Positions 10,519 through 20,615 of a stretch of 64,000 nt of DNA are shown here, piece by piece. The position numbers and the translations under genes are program-made. Below the pieces are notes generated by a model. That model worked only from the letters and a program-made list of their open reading frames with translations, was not told the origin of the DNA and did not search any database. The first letter of the stretch is position 1. Every line of letters begins with the position of its first letter. Source of the stretch: Spirometra erinaceieuropaei (Eukaryota; Platyhelminthes; Cestoda; Diphyllobothriidea; Diphyllobothriidae); NCBI GenBank assembly GCA_902702965.1, contig CACRXP010000661.1:195340-259339 (forward strand), written 5' to 3'.

Positions 10519-11231
10519 ATGACTTCCTCATATTCGTAGGGCACTATCGTCGCCTGGAAGACCATATATATTGTCCAAAAATATCCCACTTAAATAATAA
10601 GGCTGTAAAACTAATGATTTCATCGGTCGATTTCTTTTCTTCTGTCACTTCTTTGACCTGTGACCACATGGAACTTCTACTCGTGCGACCTCTTCAGTCG
10701 AATTGCACCTTCCCTCTGACTGCTTGCAGTCGGATCGGTCCCGAAATAACCCGTTGTTTACTCCCATATATGCGTGACGTTTTAAAAAAGTCTCCTCAAT
10801 TTCGGTTGGTTCTTCGTCCGGTATTTGGGAATATTAAAACCTTGAATGACCACATACAGCTCTTTGGTCGTGGTGTACATTTATTTTCACGGGAATGCAT
10901 TATGTAGTTTCGGGCTTCTCCTCTTTCTTGAAAAGGCGTTCATTACTTTAGGAGGATTAGGTTAATGCAATAATGGTCTATTATGGAGGTTCTAAAGATG
11001 TTTGTGAACACTGACACTATTCACCTTTTCGTTATGTACTACATATTACTAATGTGGTAAGAACAGCAACCGCGCTGCTTTGATGATGGGAACGAAGAAG
11101 TTTCCGGAACGCCTGTGGAAATAAACTTTGGTCAATGAGTCCAACCTTTTTTCTTCGTATTTGATGGAAAATGCTGAACGTGACAAGGTACTTGGACCTT
11201 GAATATTTGCGTATATATATATAATGTTAGA
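10519..11231. other. Unassigned stretch
   Basis: The longest open frame (10614-10907, 97 codons) resembles nothing I know. No shared repeat seen. Confidence 0.45.
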
Positions 11232-11396
11232 TAGGCACTCACTGATCGCGTTGCGGAAATACCACGTCATGTTGCGTCTTGGGGCTCTCTTTCTTGAGCC
11301 TCGCCAATAGCCGCGTAGCGACTCGTAATAGATACAGAATGCCGATGGCTAATATGTCAGAAATGGTAATTCCAGTGTCCCTTGTCTTGGTAAGCA
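11232..11396 (+). mobile_element. SINE family B, copy lacking the tRNA-like part
   Basis: Carries the family 5' block (GGCACTCACTGATCG...CTTGAGCC...CGCGTAGCG) joined directly to the 3' block (GATGGCTAATATGTCAGAAATGG...CCCTTGTCTT). The A/B-box section is deleted. Confidence 0.65.
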
Positions 11397-11429
11397 ATGC
11401 TATTCTGCGTACAAGTGTATACGTGCGTA

Positions 11430-12100
11430 TATATATATTGGGTAGTGGGCGCTCCCCGATCGTTCTTACGGAACTGACTCGTTCCGTTGTGCCTTACAGG
11501 CTCTCTCTCTTTCTCGAGCCCAACCAGCAGCCGCACTGCGGCGCAAAATATAGGCCGCATGTTATTACCGGCAAAGACAAGGCAGACTGGAATGTCCATT
11601 TCTGGTTTACTTGGTGTCGTCAGCCAGTCATGCCCAACCTCGGAGTGTGGAACACCCGAGGCTCGAACTCGCGACCTGTTGGTTTAGAAGTCAACGCCTC
11701 TACTCACCGGGCCACGAGCCCGTTGCCTTGTCGGTTTTCGGTCGGGAATACATAATGGTAGGAGGCGCTCACCGATCGTTCTTACGGAACTCACTCGTTC
11801 CGTTGTGTCTTGCGGGCTCTCTCTCGAGCCCAACCAGCAGCCGCACAGCGGCGCATGATATAGGCTGTATGTTGTTAGGAACGAGTGAGTTCCGTAAGAA
11901 CGATAGGTGTATATTCCCGATCGAAAACCGACAGGGCAACGGGCTCGTGGCCCGGTGCGTAGAGGCGTTGACTTCTAAACCAACAGGTCGCGAGTTCGAG
12001 CCTCGTGTGTTCCACATTTCGGGGTTGGGTATGACTGGCTGACGACGGCTAATAAGTCAGAAATGGCCATTCCAGTTTGCTCTGTCTTTGTCGGTAATTA
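11430..12100. mobile_element. SINE family B inverted pair (foldback)
   Basis: A plus-oriented 5' block (11439-11565) is followed by a minus-oriented tRNA/tail block (about 11570-11790). Then come a plus 5' block (11763-11880) and a plus tRNA/tail block (about 11888-12092). The two tRNA/tail blocks are reverse complements over ~200 bp, separated by ~100 bp. In the plus block the tRNA-derived part reads GGGCTCGTGGCCCGGTGCG (A-box region) and GCGAGTTCGAGCCTCG (B-box region), and the tail is GGTATGACTGGCTGACGACG. Confidence 0.8.
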
Positions 12101-12117
12101 CATACCGTACATATGTA

Positions 12118-12215
12118 TACGCCGGAGGGTGCTCACCGACCACGCTACAAGACCTACTCATCCCATTGTGCCTTTGGCCTTGATTGAGGGCTTCGAATGC
12201 AGTCACGTAGCGACT
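12118..12215 (+). mobile_element. SINE family B, 5' block fragment
   Basis: GGGTGCTCACCGACCACGCT...CCCATTGTGCC...GTAGCGACT aligns with the 5' block of the neighbouring copies. The remainder is absent. Confidence 0.55.
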
Positions 12216-12888
12216 AAGTCTATGTGCAAACGTGTAGGATAGCGTAAATATCTGCTCATTTAGTGGAAGATCGACTTCCTTGTTCAACGCGTTCGTAATG
12301 AGGCTCTGCCAAGCTGAACAGAGTAACGCGTTAATATTTCGTCCAAGTTTTTGCATTTACACCTGAAACGCAGTTCAGCCTAGCGAGTGTTGGGGGGCTT
12401 CTAGCGAGCTCCCCTTTTGCTGTCGAATTTTAAACTCACTTATGAGGAACTTTGGGAAAGATGCATCTGGAACAACAGCTCAATCGTCCGTCAAGTTTTA
12501 ATGACACTCCGTTGGCTAAATCATTGCCCAATGGAACGGCGCAGAGCTTGACAGGTTTCCGCTCACACTACATTTCACGACTTTCGTAGAATTTGTGACA
12601 GATGCTTGTCCCAGACAGCAAACTGAGGACATCCGTCGTTTGGACTATTCGAGCAGCATTCACTTAAGAAAAGGTGATTGATTGTGCGTCAGGAAGCCGA
12701 AGGAGTATTCTTTACCCCCAACGGTTGTCTGGGGACTTATCATATTCACTTGTGACCAATAGATACTGTGATGACTTATTGTTCCTTTAAATGCCCTAGC
12801 CCTGGAGTTATTCGGCACAAAATGAGTTCATTGTTGAAAATGTCCTCCCTATAGGCATATCTGGCAACCGTATGGTATATGTCGGGAA
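12216..12888. other. Unassigned stretch
   Basis: No gene recognised. Confidence 0.5.
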
Positions 12889-13222
12889 GCACTTACTTCG
12901 GGGAGCAATTGTACTAAAAGAAAATAACTGGCCACAATTGCTCCTATGTGTCAGAAAAAGAAATAAAAAGATATCGCGATGGCTGTTGCGTGAGGGTGAT
13001 CAAGATGTTTTAAGGTAGTCACCTGAGTAAAAATGCGGCAGTACAATATCCTTTCGATAATGCCCTAAAAGGGACATTAAACTCATTTACTTCTTTCATT
13101 AAATGGCAAAATTTGTGTCAATTTTAATCGGTGACAGTATGGAGAATCAAAATTTCTGATACTAAAAAGTTCATAGATGTTTAATTCTTTTGGTCAACGG
13201 AAATGCTCTCCGATGTTAGTAA
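12889..13222 (-). mobile_element. MITE family B, copy 1
   Basis: The whole segment is the reverse complement of 23091-23426 at the level of ordered blocks (ATGTTTTAAGGTAGTCACC; TCAAAATTTCTGATACTA; AAGTTCATAGATGTT). The ends are inverted repeats of the GGGAGCAATTG type. Length is about 335 bp with no coding capacity, which indicates a non-autonomous DNA transposon. Confidence 0.75.
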
Positions 13223-16200
13223 TGCCGCCTATAAACCATGCTCTTTGCGCATATTCTTGTTCTCATCAGAGGTCAAGGTAGCATACTAACTGTTTGGCAA
13301 TAATTTTATCCGTGGTGCATCAAAATAAGCATTTGCTATTTTTCATCTCTAATCCATCTGCAAGATTATGCCCCTAAGCTAAAGCGGAAGAGAAACTTAA
13401 AGCTTAGGCAGTTTTACGCTGTCGGATAAGCCGATGATTTCAACTGATGTATATCATAAGCACGATCTTTCCGTTCCACATTCTAATTCTACTTTTTCTG
13501 GGCGTACTGCCATAGTCTTCAGCGGATTCGCGCCATCTCTTATTTCATGAATAAGGAGATTTCACGTGGCATTAGTTGATTGAAAACTGCCTGTTCTCTT
13601 AATCTCTTTAGTGCCTTTGTATATTTTGGTTATTTCAGCGTCTCCGCTAACACTTTATGCCCTCCGTCAGTCAAAGGGCCAAATCTCATCAGCTTGCCGT
13701 GTTCCGGGAGAAACTTTTTGTTAAAGCCATAGTACAACAGTCTTTCAATAGCTTGTTAAACGACCTGTTTTGGTCAAAACTGTGGTAGTTTTTAGAGTGC
13801 AAACTCAATTTTTTCGCAGGAGGGAGCAGATAGGCGGCAACTTTCGTCGCATATAAAGTTGTCCGCAAAACCATTCAATATAAATCAAAAATAGTACGCG
13901 CGGACTCAAGTCTGTTACCACAAAGTTTAAGAGACCTCAAGCAGCACAGCGTCTCGTTGAATCTAGACTAGGAATGTGACGCAATTTAATCGGACTAAAA
14001 GAATTGCAGTCAGCAATCAATATTCTGATAACGACCCGGTGAATTTCAAATAGAACTTCATTTTTTCGAAATATCGACAGACTGCATCCACGGTTCGCCT
14101 TTTACGAATGCTCCTAAAAGTTTCATTTGCAGATTTTGAGCAGCGCAAGATCTCGGCGTCGTCTGAACGGAATAGTGAGAGTAATTTAGTCGTGCGACTT
14201 CCTGAACAGATCGCAGTAAGCAAATTCACCACAGTCCATAAAAAGTAATATGCAAAAACACAAACTGGTTAGGGGATAGGACCAAGCGAGAAATATTGTC
14301 TCAAGCACTGCAAAAAGGCACTACAGTTGCAAAAATTTCACCCTCATTTGCTCATCGGAAACTTCGGCAAGCACGGTCATCAATGGAGTGCCGTAAAGAA
14401 CAGCGATTATGTCGACCGAGAGATCACATTATTCGAAAAAGTGGGCAGCAATGAACTATCCTTCGCATAAGAATAAGTGCATGTTGGGTGATCCTGACGG
14501 CAGGTGTTATTTGTGTCATAGGTTGTGTAAGTAATCGAGCGTCTGCAGCAGACGATCGTTTGAAGGTGGCTGCTTTAGTAATTTGGGAAGTTTTGCGTAG
14601 GATATTCAAGTAGGTGCTTCCACAGCCCAGTTACTCTCCCTCAGGAGCCGACTTCGTAGCAAACTACAGTTTCTAAGACCCACAGTACGACAAAGTTGAT
14701 GATAGATACAACGGATATATCGACATGATCATCTATAAGTCCAAATGGTTAGTTTAGTCAAAAACCAGCAGTGGCTTTTAGTCGTGCATATTGATTGCAA
14801 AATCTAACTTATCAGTTAAAGGACCGATTTATGTAGACTATTCATCAAACGTAAAAGACGCTGACAGAAATAAAACTTGAAAATTAAAAAAAAATATCAA
14901 CAATTAGCACCTAAATAGTATCCTGAGTAAAATAAGTTGAAACAGTCAACATTAACTTACTTTAACTTAACTTACTTACTTTAGCCCGATTTTGAGGAAG
15001 ATGCCTGTTACTGTTCTATTTCAAGTTGTAGACGATACAGATGCCCATGGGTTGCACAGTATGTCAATCCCTGAAAGCCCAGACATGTGTTCCGCCGATA
15101 CAGATGGTATGAGTAACTTTGAATTCAAACAATAACGCCGAAGGACTGGTGGTCTTATATTTGTAGAACAAGCATTTCTTGACCGTGCATTTTTATCCCC
15201 CGAAGTGCTATTTGCCTTTGTAACAAGCCCTGTTTGTCCGAACTATGGTAATCTTTATTTTATCTAGCAAACAAATTAAATGTCCAACGAGAAATGGACG
15301 GAGTTTTAATTGGAAAACAGACTGCGCACTCATAGCAATTACGAGTGTTCGCGGGTTAACTTGCACCTAAATTTGGTCAAACTCACTGCGCTGAGCAAAT
15401 TGCATCTCTCCAAGATGGATGATAGCAGATCCGGCAAGCACAGCCTCGGCTATTTTTTGCTAATCACATGACTCGCTTCTGACGTGAAGGAGGTGTTAAC
15501 AGTCAGGATGTTCACCATCGATTTACGCCTGGGCTCAGTCCGCCGGCTTTTACTACCTCTTTACGACGGCATTAATTTGCGATCTGCTCAGTACCGTGCA
15601 TTCGCGTGACAAATCCTATTGGTCGCTATAAATATATGCCAGAACAAAATACTTCAGTGATGAAGTAATTAACCCGCTGTGTCAGAATATCGAATTTATA
15701 GTTGAGAGAATAAGATTTTATGCTGACGGTCTAAAAATCAGTTCAAAATGAAAACTACGTTATTGTGCTAAAACAAATTTACATACATCGAGCTAGAAAC
15801 CACGGAGTTGGGATTTTACTTGATAATTGCCAACATTAACTAAAAGTCATTTGATTACCGATCACAATTCTACAGGACCGAGTACAATGGCAAATTGTCG
15901 AACCTAGGCTGAATGTGTCGTCTAATCAGCTCGCTGGGTTTGCCCGTCATACATGCAAATGAGTGAGAGTTTCCATGTGTAGTAATTGAAATAGACTGAT
16001 TTTTTCAGACCATATTTCATGCAGTTTAAATCATTTCTAGTCAATGAACAATTCGAGGTCTTATTTAATGCGAACACTTTTCCATTCGTCCGAAGCTCCT
16101 CTCTTACTTACTTTAACGAATGAATTAATTTGGTCGCGCAATTTAACTGCCTGACCACGCGGAACCTTTCTTGGAGTAAAAGTGGAGTTGTCCTACCATA

Positions 16201-16904
16201 AAACTAATCTAATTTTTTCATCCGTTAGTTTATATCGTGCTAAGTTTTATGTACATAGAGGTGAACGTTTAGTTTTGTAGAAGCAAATTTTCTTCGGTAG
16301 CCAACCCGACGGATGGCAGTTGCCAAAGTTTACGAATGATTACCAATCACTCACATAGGACAACAACGCAAGGAATCAATATCCACATTAGCAAAGATTG
16401 ACTTTAAGGGAATTAAAAGCATAAAAATCAATATTAAAGGTAATGCACAGTACGTTTAAGAATACCAATTCAGTGAAAAAACGGAAAATTCTGAAAGCGT
16501 TAGAAATGGTTGTAATTGTGTAATGTGGCAGCGAAAATGTGGCAATATTCGTGAATAGTTTTTTTTAATGAAGTTTGCGTTTCAATTATCTTCAAATATA
16601 GGTGATATTTCCGGTTTACCGAGAACCTAACTTCTGAGCATAGATTTCAAAACGGGTTTTCGACAATTAGTAAATTTTTACGTTTTTACATTGATTGAAA
16701 TGCGTTTCAATTAGACAAACGGAATTTGCTTTATTTCGCAGATAGGGACGTTTGAGGAATAAAGTTTTCAAAATGGCAGATATTTCTAGGCTGATCAGTG
16801 GCCTGTAAATTGATAGCTTTAATCGTAAACATGCCATTTTCTGTGTATAAAGAGAACTTTTCTTCTGTGAAACGAACTTATCTTTGTTTTTGTTTTAGAT
16901 AACA
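13223..16904. other. Unassigned AT-rich 3.7-kb stretch
   Basis: No gene, recognised domain or repeat. Open frames are at most about 70 codons. A TTAACTTACTTTAACTTAAC-type low-complexity patch lies at about 14952-14985. Confidence 0.5.
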
Positions 16905-17042
16905 TTGAGTTTCAGACCGTGTTTGAATACTTGTGATGTTCTGTGTTTCCAATCGACTGCCAATATAGGCAGATTCCGTATTACGTGTTTGTCAAAACCT
17001 AAAAATAAGACACTCACGAACTGTAACGAACCCGGAGGAAGG

Positions 17043-17885
17043 ATGCAAGAACTACGACATCTCCGGGACCAATTGACAAAGAACGGTTACCCAAATAGTT
17101 TTATCAGTTGCTGCATACGCACGCACCCACGCCGGACAAACGGAAAAGAGACACCAACAATTTGGCACTCCTTACCGTACATAAAGAATGTGTCCGGAGC
17201 TACAGAACGCATTGCGTCAGAGCTAGGCGTGGGCATCGCTCATCATCCGGCGGCCACCATGCGTAGCAGGATCATGAGAATGAAGGATCGGCTGGACGCA
17301 GGTGAACAATCGGGCGTAGTCTATCAAATCACGTGCGAAAACTGTCCTTGCCATTACACAGGCCATACAGGACGACGTCTCAGCTCGCGAATACTTGAGC
17401 ACAAACCTGCCGTTCGAAGAGGCGCCACACTATCTCAAGTCGCCACTCACACGCTTGAGGAAGACCATGAGTTAGACTTCGCCAGCACGCGGATATTGGC
17501 GCAAGCCGGCAACAAGACAGGACAAGAACTGTTGGAGGCGTGTGTGTCGGAAACCAACTCTATCAACAGACACATCGATTTGCCTGCGTGTTATCACGGA
17601 CTCCGCCCACGCAACCAGGTGGCGCAGCTCACATCGTCGCGAAGTAAAAAAAGGCGTCACCACGCCGGGGGACCATCGTGGACTAGGCGGCACAAACCTT
17701 GCCTAGCCACGGACATAGTCCTTTCCCGCAAGGAACAGCGATATAAATGTTCACACATTGCTGCACTTACGCAGTCTCTGATAATGGACTCCGGTTCGAG
17801 TTCGAAAGCTCAGGCAGATAAATCTACTGTCCCAGTGATCGTGCCTTCGTTTTTTTTAAATAAGACACTACTTGAAAGCCAATAG
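17043..17885 (+). CDS. PLE-A copy 2: partial ORF, linker plus GIY-YIG endonuclease
   Basis: This is the best-preserved PLE coding segment: 280 codons without a stop from the first in-frame ATG. The frame is open upstream to 16905, but homology begins only near 17030. Residues 1-30 (HLRDQLTKNGYPNSFISCC) match the linker after the RT thumb. About 91-115 read GVVYQITCENCPCHYTGHTG, the GIY-YIG core with a cysteine cluster. RLSSRILEH follows with the expected Arg and Glu, then SINRHIDLPACY ends the domain. The ~100-residue basic tail is unusual, and a ribozyme-like motif lies inside it (17765-17830). The RT is missing, so it is not autonomous. It may be nonfunctional despite the open frame. Confidence 0.75.
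   Translation: MQELRHLRDQLTKNGYPNSFISCCIRTHPRRTNGKETPTIWHSLPYIKNVSGATERIASELGVGIAHHPAATMRSRIMRMKDRLDAGEQSGVVYQITCENCPCHYTGHTGRRLSSRILEHKPAVRRGATLSQVATHTLEEDHELDFASTRILAQAGNKTGQELLEACVSETNSINRHIDLPACYHGLRPRNQVAQLTSSRSKKRRHHAGGPSWTRRHKPCLATDIVLSRKEQRYKCSHIAALTQSLIMDSGSSSKAQADKSTVPVIVPSFFLNKTLLESQ
17765..17830 (+). ncRNA. Hammerhead-ribozyme-like motif (PLE-A copy 2), within the ORF
   Basis: The core is CTGATAA (17778-17784; canonical CTGANGA). Stem II is GGACTC/GAGTTC (17786-17791 with 17798-17803), six pairs with one G-T. Then come GAA (17804-17806), the palindrome AGCT (17807-17810) and C (17811). AGCT replaces the ACGT of sister copies but stays self-complementary. AGGC after the site pairs with GTCT before the core through wobble pairs. 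Confidence 0.55.
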
Positions 17886-17905
17886 AAGCGAAGAGCCGAG
17901 TCCCA

Positions 17906-17957
17906 GGAAGTAGTCTTGAAAAGGTCCCGGCGATCGTGGCTCCTTCTTCAAGACTAC
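17906..17957. repeat. Short inverted repeat at the PLE-A copy 2 end
   Basis: AAGTAGTCTTGAA (about 17906-17920) and TTCAAGACTACTT (about 17943-17957) are perfect reverse complements. The sequence just before (AGAAGCGAAGAGCCGAGTCC) is the reverse complement of the end of the copy at 42190-42222. Two PLE termini therefore meet here in opposite orientation. Confidence 0.75.
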
Positions 17958-20257
17958 TTGAAAGCATTTACCAAAGAAGCGAGTGTTTGGGCCTTCACTT
18001 TCGTGAGCAACAGCGTTTAAGTCAGATTTGAAGACTCATTCAAACAGGAAACCTCATCGTCAAATAAAATGACGTCAACTACAAAAGTCAGTAACGAATA
18101 TGCTTTCGAGTAATTAGGCAAAATTCTCTAGTAAGTGCGTCAATGCTGCATTCCATGACAGGTACCTGTGTGCTTTACATTCTTGCACAGTGAAGTCATG
18201 AACAATTTGACCCTTTTGGGCAGTCTTTCACACTGCTAAAAATGCTGATATTTTTCTACCGTAAAGAGAAGAGCATGCCATTTTGTTTATAATGCATCCA
18301 TTTTTGATATCTTTGGTCACTTTTAGCCACCGTTCTGTGCTTTTGGATGCGCAGCAAAGTTGCCGTATAAATAATGATATTTTGCTGAATCTACCACTGT
18401 GTTGCTCAATCCATTCCTAAATTACTTCCGTGCAGAAGTTAGGTCACATGAAAAATAATATTTAGCATACTCAAGACCGAAAATGACTATTCGGTGACCG
18501 ACACATATTACCAAAACATATAATTTCAGAAAACTAGAACAATTTTATCCCATTTAAACAAGGTATTGTCTGTGTGCTTTATTTAAGCACTTTGGGGCAT
18601 TTAGTTGCACAGATATGCTAACCTACCTCTTTAATATCAACATGACGTCCGGTTTTCTAAAAATAAACCGTATGCCAGCAAACCGATTCTCACGGATAGC
18701 AACAGACAAAAATCGATTTTCTAGACGCCAAGCTTTGGTTAGTGGAGCTCTCGAAAGTAAATTACTCTCTACTCCAAGTAAAACACGCTCAGATTGTCAA
18801 CCAAAGTCCAAGAGAGGTATCAGGTTAGGAGATGTCCGAGTTTATCGAAACGTCCCTTTCCGCTCCTTTTGTTGAACATTGTGCTTGATAAAATTACGTG
18901 GACACATTTTCTGCACGAGAAAAGGATATTTATCTGTTTGGGCCGGACAAGAGAGCAAACTACTCAATAGCTAGGCCGTCCGAGAAGTCTCCTGTCTGTT
19001 TCTGCAATCAGGGTGCGCGAGATAGGTCACGTACTGTAAATCAAATGTCCCTCATGAACGACAGGGCATAACGGAAGGTTTTAAATCCCCATGGAACCGT
19101 TGTGTGCAACCATTGCTAATCTCTTTTTAATCCTGACTGCAAAACTTCCAAAACCTCAGCAAACGCTAAACTCGAGCTCTGCTAATTTCCGACTAATTTT
19201 GGCTTCATTTTGGTGATGCAGACTACAGCGAATATTATAGGGTCTTGACTTCCACGTGCGCTGTATTGTGTTTCTGTAGAAGTAGAAATTTAGAGCAGGC
19301 ATATTCCAAGTGTGTCTGATTAAGACATTTTCGCATTTGGGGTGTATTTCACCAAAAATGAAAATTTTAATGACTATGTCCTCTACGAATGCCAGATCGG
19401 CCTCCAGGCGTACTCGACCTCTTCAAAGGATAATCTGGAATCAAAAAGTGGAATCATCTGTCATTAAACGGAAAGCTTTACGTTGCACCACTGACCTGCG
19501 CGTCCTCTCTCCCATCAGTTGCGATCGGGCAGGAGCATTACTGTAGGCTAAGTGTCCGTCGATTCCAGGCTATTCAAGCACGGGGCCTGACGTAATTGCG
19601 ACCTCTCTCACTTAATACAACACGCATCACATGGAAAAGACAATGTTGCATGAAAAATGAGTTAGCTGCACTCTCAGTATCTGGACTCTCGCAAGTTGCG
19701 ATGACATTGAGTGCAATGACTGACAATCAATCTACGCCTGCGACACGCGACCCAGTTCCAGCTACAGGTTCCGGTCTTCGGCGACGGAAGTTAGGATTTT
19801 ATATGGGTTAGAGTTTTGTAAAGAACACGTCAATAAATGAACACTGCAGGCTGACTCTCATTTCTGAGTTGTATCGGGTCCTCCCGTCAGAAAATACGGC
19901 TCTTAGCGCATCCTAATAGGCTAAAGCTCGTCATTTCGATTATATTGAGGAAAGTGCTGCTGTGACGTGGTGATCTATTCCTTACTGTTAATCTAACTCT
20001 CCCTTTCCTGTCACTTGCAACAGTCGACTGACCGAATCTGTCAAACAACGGGTGATCGGATTGGACGTGATGGCTAACGTGTCGTGAAGTTCAGCCTTAG
20101 AGGCGTGCCAAACGCTCACCTGTACGACAATGCTTAGGGGCTAGTTTTGGCGCCAGTCATTCTGGTCCCGTTTCAGTCCAGCGTCTCTGTAATGCCGCAC
20201 GCACTGGGGCTATCGACAAAGATGTCACCTGAACAAATGCAGTCTTGAGCAGGCTTC
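17958..20257. other. Unassigned 2.3-kb stretch
   Basis: No gene recognised. Open frames up to 86 codons (18615-18875) show no known domain. Confidence 0.5.
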
Positions 20258-20615
20258 GAGGATAGTTGGGCTCGAGAGAGAGCCCGTAAGGCACAAGGGA
20301 ACGAGTAAGTTCCGTAACACCATTATACATTCCCGATCGAAAACGGCAGGCCAACGAGCCCCTGGCCCAGTAGTTGGAGGCGCTGGACATCTAACTAACG
20401 GGTCGCGGGATCGATTCCCACCACCACCACCGCCACCACCACCACCAACACCACCACCATCACCACCGGTACAGCAGCAGCAGACCTGCTGGCAGCTTCT
20501 GCTCCACCCTCGGGTGTTCCACACTTAGAGGTTTGGTATGACTGGCTGACGACAGCTCATAAGCCAGAAATGGTCATCCTAACCTCCCTTGTCTTTTTTG
20601 GCAACACCATTCTGC
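20258..20615 (+). mobile_element. SINE family B copy with a (CCA)n expansion at the B box
   Basis: A rearranged family B copy. An inverted 5' block (GGGCTCGAGAGAGAGCCCG) precedes the tRNA-derived part (CCCTGGCCCAGTAGTTGGAGG; GGTCGCGGGATCGATTCCCA) and the tail (GGTATGACTGGCTGACGACAG; ends near CCCTTGTCTT). Between B box and tail lies ~90 bp of triplet-rich DNA, first (CCA)n then CAG-rich. Confidence 0.75.
20417..20468. repeat. (CCA)n trinucleotide tract
   Basis: Nearly pure CCA/CAC repeats begin directly at the end of the SINE B box (GATTCCCA), so the tract probably grew from the B-box sequence itself. Confidence 0.85.

Noticed and set aside
10614..10907. 97-codon frame as an exon
   Set aside because: No start, splice or domain evidence.
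16905..17042. N-terminal extension of the PLE copy 2 frame
   Set aside because: It starts at TTG, shows no PLE homology before about 17030 and is AT-rich flank.
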